From Bacteroidales bacterium (lineage in GTDB: Bacteria > Bacteroidota > Bacteroidia > Bacteroidales > P3): a stretch of 16,344 nt of DNA. The translations under genes and the position numbers were made by a program. Positions within the stretch are counted from its first letter, which is position 1. Each line of letters begins with the position of its first letter. The stretch is from positions 1 to 16,344 of the forward strand of contig CAAGNU010000224.1 of assembly GCA_900771365.1 (NCBI GenBank). The letters run 5' to 3'. Shown one piece after another: positions 12,509 through 16,344 of the stretch. The notes below the pieces were generated by a model. That model was not told the origin of the DNA. It did no database searches and saw nothing but the letters and a program-made list of their open reading frames with translations.

Positions 12509-13072
12509 TTATTTGATACGCTCGGCGTATTCGTTGGTGCGGGTGTCGACCTTGATGCGCTCGCCTTCTTTGATGAAGAGGGGCACGCGGACCTGGACGC
12601 CGGGTTCGACGGTGGCGTCCTTCATGGCGTTAGTGGCGGTGTTGCCAGCAAAGCCGGGCTCGGTGTAGGTGACCACGGTCTCGATGAATGGAGGCAGCTC
12701 GCACACGAGAGGAGTCTCGGTGTCGGCGTGGACGGTGACCTCGACATACTGTCCGTCCTTAAGGAACTGGGGAGCGTTGATGATGGTCTCGGGGATGTAG
12801 ATCTGCTCGTAGGTCTCGGTGTGCATGAACACGTGCATGTCGCCCTCTTTGTAGAGGTAGGTGTAGGGACGGCGCTCGACGCGGACGATGTCGATCTTGG
12901 CACCGCTGGGGAAGGTGTTTTCGAGCATACGGCCAGTCTTGACGCTGCGCATCTTGGTGCGCACGAAGGCGGCGCCCTTGCCGGGTTTCACGTGGAGGAA
13001 TTCTACGATAGTGTAGATGTCGTTGTTGAAATTGATACAGAGTCCGTTCTTAATATCAGTCGTTGTTGCCAT
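12509..13072 (-). CDS. efp: Translation elongation factor P
   Basis: It binds ribosomes stalled at consecutive prolines and restores peptide-bond formation. The 187-aa protein has the usual three beta domains. The domain I loop is KPGKGAAFVRTK, with Lys32 at the tip equivalent to the modified Lys34 of E. coli EF-P. The domain II region FPSGAKIDIVRVERR is followed by a typical YLYKEGD block. The C-terminal signature TEPGFAGNTATNAMKDATVEPGVQVRVPLFIKEGE is split across residues about 138-172 and ends with the RTNEYAERIK tail. Length is normal. No epmA/epmB-like gene is seen nearby. It follows the small membrane protein gene by 42 nt and is probably co-transcribed with it. Confidence 0.96.
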   Translation of the reverse strand: MATTTDIKNGLCINFNNDIYTIVEFLHVKPGKGAAFVRTKMRSVKTGRMLENTFPSGAKIDIVRVERRPYTYLYKEGDMHVFMHTETYEQIYIPETIINAPQFLKDGQYVEVTVHADTETPLVCELPPFIETVVTYTEPGFAGNTATNAMKDATVEPGVQVRVPLFIKEGERIKVDTRTNEYAERIK

Positions 13073-13114
13073 ATAAAAAATGTATGTTTTAAGATTAATT
13101 ATTTCGGATGTGGT

Positions 13115-13387
13115 TTACTGCTGGCTGTCGGCCTTCTTCTTTGCCTCGGCATAGAGCTGGGTGAGCTTGCGCAGGTCGTTTCTGAGCTCCTCGTTCTCGG
13201 CGTCGGCAGCCTCGCGGCGGGTGCGCTCCATCATGAGGCGGCTGAAGACGGCCAGCACAAGCACGCACAGGGTGATGTTCAGCGCCCAGGGGCCGTTATT
13301 GTGCAGCATGAAGTATATCACCGTGGCGGCGATAATCAGGATATAGGAGATCCATTCGTATATTTTCAGTTTTTTTTGAAAATCCAT
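13115..13387 (-). CDS. Small inner-membrane protein with coiled-coil tail (90 aa)
   Basis: The family is not recognised. Two hydrophobic helices (about 14-28, ISYILIIAATVIYFM, and about 34-49, ALNITLCVLVLAVFS) are followed by a charged Arg/Glu-rich helix (RTRREAADAENEELRNDLRKLTQLYAEAKKK) with heptad-like Leu spacing, likely a cytoplasmic coiled coil. The N-terminus is basic (MDFQKKLK). It lies upstream of efp in the same direction and has a -7 box (TACCTTTG, 13480-13473) about 90 nt before the ATG. Confidence 0.8.
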   Translation of the reverse strand: MDFQKKLKIYEWISYILIIAATVIYFMLHNNGPWALNITLCVLVLAVFSRLMMERTRREAADAENEELRNDLRKLTQLYAEAKKKADSQQ

Positions 13388-13437
13388 AGTATATAATTAT
13401 TATAGTTATTATGCACGTTTACTATAAGATACGATAC

Positions 13438-13563
13438 TTTTAACCCCTCTTTCGAGAGACTGTTTCGCACTGCAAAGGTACAAAATTTCTCAAAAAGTTT
13501 GGCTATTTGGAGAAAATTTTGTTACTTTGTATTCTAAAAATAGCCCTCCGAGAGAGGGTAAAA
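13438..13563. promoter_or_regulatory. Divergent promoter pair with mirrored leader motif
   Basis: Minus strand: -7 box TACCTTTG (13480-13473), with no good -33. Plus strand: TTTG (13498-13501), 20 nt, TTACTTTG (13522-13529), one base off consensus. Each predicted leader then carries nearly the same motif: minus CTCTCGAAAGAGGGG plus TTAAAA (13458-13438), plus CTCCGAGAGAGGG plus TAAAA (13546-13563). The motif starts 14-16 nt after each -7 box. CCCTC-CGAGA-GAGGG (13544-13558) is a perfect small hairpin. A shared regulator or start-site element is inferred. Confidence 0.65.
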
Positions 13564-13612
13564 TGCACTACAACATACTGATATTAAATAGAATATATAA
13601 AAATTGAACTAT

Positions 13613-13816
13613 ATGAAAAAATATGCAAAGTTGCTCTGTTCGGTGATTTTGGCCGTCGGTCTGCTCGGCGTGACCAGCGCTTTCACCTCCTGCAAATCAT
13701 CGCAGTCCTCCACCATGTACCCCACCAAGAAGTACAGCAGCTCCAAAACGGTGAAGTCTAACATCTCCGTGCGCGGCACCAACAAGAAAAACGGTTCTAC
13801 CTACCACTCCTATTGA
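13613..13816 (+). CDS. Small Ser/Lys/Tyr-rich lipoprotein (67 aa)
   Basis: The signal sequence (KKYAKLLCSVILAVGLLGVTSA) ends at FTSC (Cys28), a slightly atypical lipobox. The 39-residue mature part is basic and polar with many Ser, Thr, Lys and Tyr and no acidic residue, so it may bind nucleic acid, peptidoglycan or an acidic partner. The family is not recognised. The ATG at 13613 is chosen over a TTG nine bases upstream. Its TGA overlaps the ATG of the next gene by one base (TGATG), so the two are translationally coupled. Confidence 0.75.
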   Translation: MKKYAKLLCSVILAVGLLGVTSAFTSCKSSQSSTMYPTKKYSSSKTVKSNISVRGTNKKNGSTYHSY

Positions 13817-14805
13817 TGATGGGCATTAGACGGACTCTCCATCGTGTCGGCGGGCAGCGCCGGCACAATATGCTTGTGCATACTGCCGCCGTGGCCTCCC
13901 TGCTCATGGCGGCCCTGCTGATGCCTGCCGACCTCTCCGCTCAGGGCTTCGAGCTTACCGGCGAGACCAGCCTCACCGGCACCTTCACCCTCACCCTCTT
14001 CGACGGCGACAGCACCTCCCACAGCCTCACAGCCACCGCCAACGGCGGCCTGGTATTCTTCACGGGCGAGGTGGAACGCCCCGTGGTGGCCCAGCTGGAG
14101 CATCCCGCCATGCACCAGCCCCTCTTCTTCTATGTGGAAAACGCCGACATCAGCATGGTCATCAATGCCTCGCGCCCCGAAGCCTCTGTCGTGAAAGGCT
14201 CCCGCAGCAACAGCGAGTACCGCTACCTCATGGAGCAGTACCGCGGTAGCGACGACCCCAACGCCTTCCTCAAGCAGTGGGCCAAGAACAACGCCGGCTC
14301 CATCTACCTCCCCTTCGTGCTCCACCAGCAGCGCGGCAGCCTCGACGACGCCGTCTGCCGCCAGCTCGTCGGCCAGGTCTCGGGCGAAGCCTGCCACACC
14401 TACCACTACACCCTCCTCCGGCGCTGGCTCCGTGAGACCCCTGCCGTGGCCGAGGGCTGCGAGATGCCCAACTTCGCCTACCTCAACGCCCAGAAAGCCC
14501 GCTGCGAGTTCGCCCAGACCCGCAACACAGAGGGCGCCACCCTCCTCTTCTTCGGCGCCACGTGGTGCGACCGCTGCAAGCAGCAGCTCGACGAAGCCGC
14601 CAGGATTGTCGACACCAACACGGCACGGCTCCTCGTCATCAACATCGACGACAATCCCAACGGCTGGGACGCCCACTACCTCAAGCAGCTCTCCGTGGAC
14701 CATCTGCCCTACATGATATGGGTCGACAAGTCCGGCACCGTGGTGGCCCGCGACATCCGCATCTGGGAACTCAAGAAATACGCCAAGCAAAGAAGACAAG
14801 AATGA
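13816..14805 (+). CDS. Exported thioredoxin-fold protein with N-terminal DUF4369-like domain (329 aa)
   Basis: It is a probable periplasmic thiol oxidoreductase. A hydrophobic signal (VHTAAVASLLMAALLMPADLSA, cut before Gln43) follows an unusually long basic N-region. Residues 44-130 resemble the beta-sandwich (DUF4369-type) domain that precedes thioredoxin domains in Bacteroidetes. Residues about 235-329 are thioredoxin-like: LLFFGATWCDRCKQQ with the redox pair Cys251/Cys254 and the cis-Pro loop DHLPYMIWVD (Pro298). Four other Cys occur (181, 193, 215, 230). The ATG at 13816 overlaps the preceding stop; Met19 at 13870 would give a more ordinary signal peptide, so the exact start is uncertain. 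The mature Gln43 is a likely target of the glutaminyl cyclase. Confidence 0.87.
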   Translation: MMGIRRTLHRVGGQRRHNMLVHTAAVASLLMAALLMPADLSAQGFELTGETSLTGTFTLTLFDGDSTSHSLTATANGGLVFFTGEVERPVVAQLEHPAMHQPLFFYVENADISMVINASRPEASVVKGSRSNSEYRYLMEQYRGSDDPNAFLKQWAKNNAGSIYLPFVLHQQRGSLDDAVCRQLVGQVSGEACHTYHYTLLRRWLRETPAVAEGCEMPNFAYLNAQKARCEFAQTRNTEGATLLFFGATWCDRCKQQLDEAARIVDTNTARLLVINIDDNPNGWDAHYLKQLSVDHLPYMIWVDKSGTVVARDIRIWELKKYAKQRRQE

Positions 14806-14811
14806 TACAAT

Positions 14812-14995
14812 CTGTGAACGGTGAACTGTGAACGGTGATCTGTGAACTGACAATACAAAGTAGTGAAATGTGAATAGTGAAATGGTGAAATGTGAATAGT
14901 GAAATGTGAATAGTGAATTGACAATACAAACGCCGGCAATCGCCCAAATTCTCAATTCTCAATTCTCAATTAGAAAAAGTTCTCAATTCTCAATT
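14812..14995 (+). repeat. Large heptanucleotide repeat array (NNGTGAA, CTCAATT)
   Basis: Sub-array 1 has five units (CTGTGAA, CGGTGAA and similar, 14812-14846) and ends in GACAATACAAA (14849-14859). Sub-array 2 has eight units (TAGTGAA/ATGTGAA alternating, one of 8 bp, 14861-14917) and ends in GACAATACAAA (14920-14930). Sub-array 3 has CTCAATT x3 (14951-14971) and x2 (14982-14995). It fills the gap between the thioredoxin-like gene and manA. The tail GACRATACAA also occurs at 5453. Confidence 0.85.
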
Positions 14996-15006
14996 AAAAA
15001 AAAGAC

Positions 15007-16056
15007 GTGGACACCTCATTATATCCCCTCAAATTCCTCCCGCTCTATAAGAACAAAGTCTGGGGCGGCAACAAAATCAAAACCTTCGGCTTCGACTACG
15101 CCCCCCTCGAAAACTGCGGCGAGCTCTGGGCCCTCTCGGGCATGGAAGGCAACGAGTCGGTCATCGCCAACGGCTTCCTCGCCGAGAACACCCTTGCCGA
15201 AGCCATAGAAATATACATGGGCGAACTGGTGGGCGAAAAAATCTTCCAGCAGTTCGGCACCCAGTTCCCCCTGCTCGTGAAGCTCATCGACGCTGCCGAC
15301 GACCTCTCCATCCAGGTGCACCCCGACGACGCCTTGGCACGCAGTCGCGGCATGGAGAACGGCAAGACCGAGATGTGGTACGTCCTCGAAGCCGAGCCGG
15401 GCGCCGAGCTCATCTCGGGCTTCGAGAAAGAAGTCACCCCTGAAGAATACCAGCAGTACCTCGCCACGGGCCACATCGTCAGCATCCTCCACCGCGAGAA
15501 GCCCCAGTCCGGCGACCTCTTCTTCATCCCCGCAGGCCGCGTCCACGCCATCGGCAGAGGCCTCCTCCTCGCCGAGATACAGCAGGCCAGCGACTGCACC
15601 TACCGCCTCTACGACTACAACCGCCCCGGCTCCGACGGCCAGCCCCGCGCCCTCCACACCGCCGAAGCCCTCGACGCCATAGACTACTCCGTGGTCCGAG
15701 ACGCACGCACCCACTACAGCTACAAGCCCAACGCCACCACCCGCCTCGTCGAGTGCCCCTACTTCGTCACCAGCCTCGTCCCCTTAGAGAAACCCATGCG
15801 CAAGGACTTCTCCTCGCTCGACAGCTTCGTGGTCTACCTCTGCGTAGAAGGCATCGCCGCCGTCAAAGCCCTCGACCACATCGCCCCCATCCATGCGGGC
15901 GAATGCGTCCTCGTGCCCGCCCTGGCCGAGAACGTCGAACTCTTCTCCGAAGGCCCCGCCAAGCTCCTGGAGATATACATCGACCCCGAAAAGCTGGAGG
16001 ACAACGGCCAGAACCACGCCCACGACCTCGACTGGCTCGCCACCTTCATCGGCTAA
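15007..16056 (+). CDS. manA: Mannose-6-phosphate isomerase, class I
   Basis: This zinc enzyme interconverts mannose-6-phosphate and fructose-6-phosphate in the cytoplasm, feeding mannose into glycolysis or GDP-mannose synthesis. The 349-aa protein has the N-terminal WGG block (19-21). Zinc ligands are Gln103 and His105 in SIQVHPDD, Glu122 in GKTEMWYVLE and His180 in IPAGRVHAIG. The active-site Arg200 lies in TYRLYDYNR. This is the short type common in Bacteroidetes and Firmicutes. Homology starts at SLYPLKFLP, so the GTG at 15007 is the only sensible start; no ATG or promoter box lies between the heptad array and the gene. It is probably read through from the thioredoxin-like gene or from a promoter inside the repeats. 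Confidence 0.93.
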   Translation: MDTSLYPLKFLPLYKNKVWGGNKIKTFGFDYAPLENCGELWALSGMEGNESVIANGFLAENTLAEAIEIYMGELVGEKIFQQFGTQFPLLVKLIDAADDLSIQVHPDDALARSRGMENGKTEMWYVLEAEPGAELISGFEKEVTPEEYQQYLATGHIVSILHREKPQSGDLFFIPAGRVHAIGRGLLLAEIQQASDCTYRLYDYNRPGSDGQPRALHTAEALDAIDYSVVRDARTHYSYKPNATTRLVECPYFVTSLVPLEKPMRKDFSSLDSFVVYLCVEGIAAVKALDHIAPIHAGECVLVPALAENVELFSEGPAKLLEIYIDPEKLEDNGQNHAHDLDWLATFIG

Positions 16057-16344
16057 GGCTCCCTCCCCCCGAAGCCCTCAGCCAAGCCCCCCGAAGCCAA
16101 TCGCTCTCGGGAGGGCATAAGGCAGCCGTGAACAAGGGGAAATCCACTCCCGATAAATCACGGCACATTTGCGCCCATTCACGTCCAATCAGAGGCCAAT
16201 CGAGAAAAACCCATTCATTCCCGAATATGATTATCCGCAATCACCACTAATAAATGGAAGATATGTGATGCGTCAGCCTCCCCTTTCGGAAAGGGGCTGG
16301 GGGTATGTTTCGATAAAATAATTCCCTATAGAAAAACATTTGGG
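16057..16344. other. Gene-free right end with C4T3 hairpin
   Basis: No coding region was seen. CCCCTTT-CGG-AAAGGGG (16280-16296), flanked by CAG/CTG, forms a short stable hairpin. Similar text (CCTCCCCTTTCGGAAAGGGG then CTGGGGG) is, from memory, a common dispersed repeat in Bacteroidales genomes. A manA terminator is not evident closer to the gene. Confidence 0.5.

Noticed and set aside
12443..13396. Long open frame on the plus strand (317 codons)
   Set aside because: It is antisense to efp and the small membrane protein gene, both well supported. Its product is Gly/Val/Leu/Asp-rich with no domain, as expected for the mirror of GC-rich genes.
13810..14955. Long open frame on the minus strand (381 codons)
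   Set aside because: It is antisense to the thioredoxin-fold gene, with low-complexity Val/Gly/Glu content, and its start lies in the heptad repeat.
1..16344. tRNA, rRNA, tmRNA, RNase P or SRP RNA genes
   Set aside because: No acceptor/T-loop pattern or family signature was noticed on either strand by reading. A dedicated scan was not possible.

Overview
The window reads as chromosomal DNA of an uncultured or gut/rumen-type member of the Bacteroidales. The support is the promoter style (TTTG, about 20 nt, TAnnTTTG, clearest before iorA and upstream of the low-GC operon), a GldD homologue, many SPII lipoproteins, a Bacteroidetes-type lipoprotein glutaminyl cyclase, and exported proteins whose predicted mature N-terminus is Gln. 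Most genes are GC-rich with C/G-ending codons. A stretch at roughly 6.9-10.2 kb is clearly AT-richer and looks like an accessory island.

Layout. 1-3.7 kb (+): a methyltransferase-like protein lacking its Rossmann core, gldD, an unknown lipoprotein and an exported alpha/beta hydrolase. 3.8-6.1 kb (+): iorA-iorB, an indolepyruvate oxidoreductase operon with a strong promoter that overlaps a perfect dyad and with a clear terminator. 6.2-7.1 kb: no convincing gene, but a strict 42-bp-period degenerate repeat array between terminators. 7.1-9.9 kb (-): an AT-rich module made of a lipoprotein, an OmpA-domain protein and a small exported Cys-containing protein. Two of the three genes share a 43-nt leader, and a roughly 470-nt 5' leader carries a highly structured RNA with a competing terminator. 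9.9-11.3 kb: AATTCATG-type repeats in inverted orientation on both sides of a Rieske-like lipoprotein that has lost its His ligands. 11.3-13.4 kb (-): glutaminyl cyclase, elongation factor P and a small membrane protein. 13.5-16.1 kb (+): a small lipoprotein translationally coupled to a thioredoxin-fold protein, then a class I mannose-6-phosphate isomerase.

How the genes fit together. IorA and IorB form one enzyme that oxidatively decarboxylates aryl-2-oxoacids from aromatic amino acid breakdown. The glutaminyl cyclase would cap exported proteins whose signal-peptidase cut leaves Gln first; the hydrolase (Q31) and the thioredoxin-fold protein (Q43) here fit that rule. The AT-rich module looks like a co-regulated envelope system of unknown purpose.

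Intergenic DNA is unusually rich in structure: a heptanucleotide repeat family (TTCACNN/NNGTGAA) at five or more places, an element with 11-bp tandem units and AAATGTTAAA boxes at two places, AATTCRTG repeats, and several hairpins with alternative pairings. No tRNA, rRNA, CRISPR, transposase or phage gene was recognised. Function calls for gldD, iorA/B, efp, manA, the glutaminyl cyclase and the OmpA domain are strong. The other proteins are described only by what can be seen in them.
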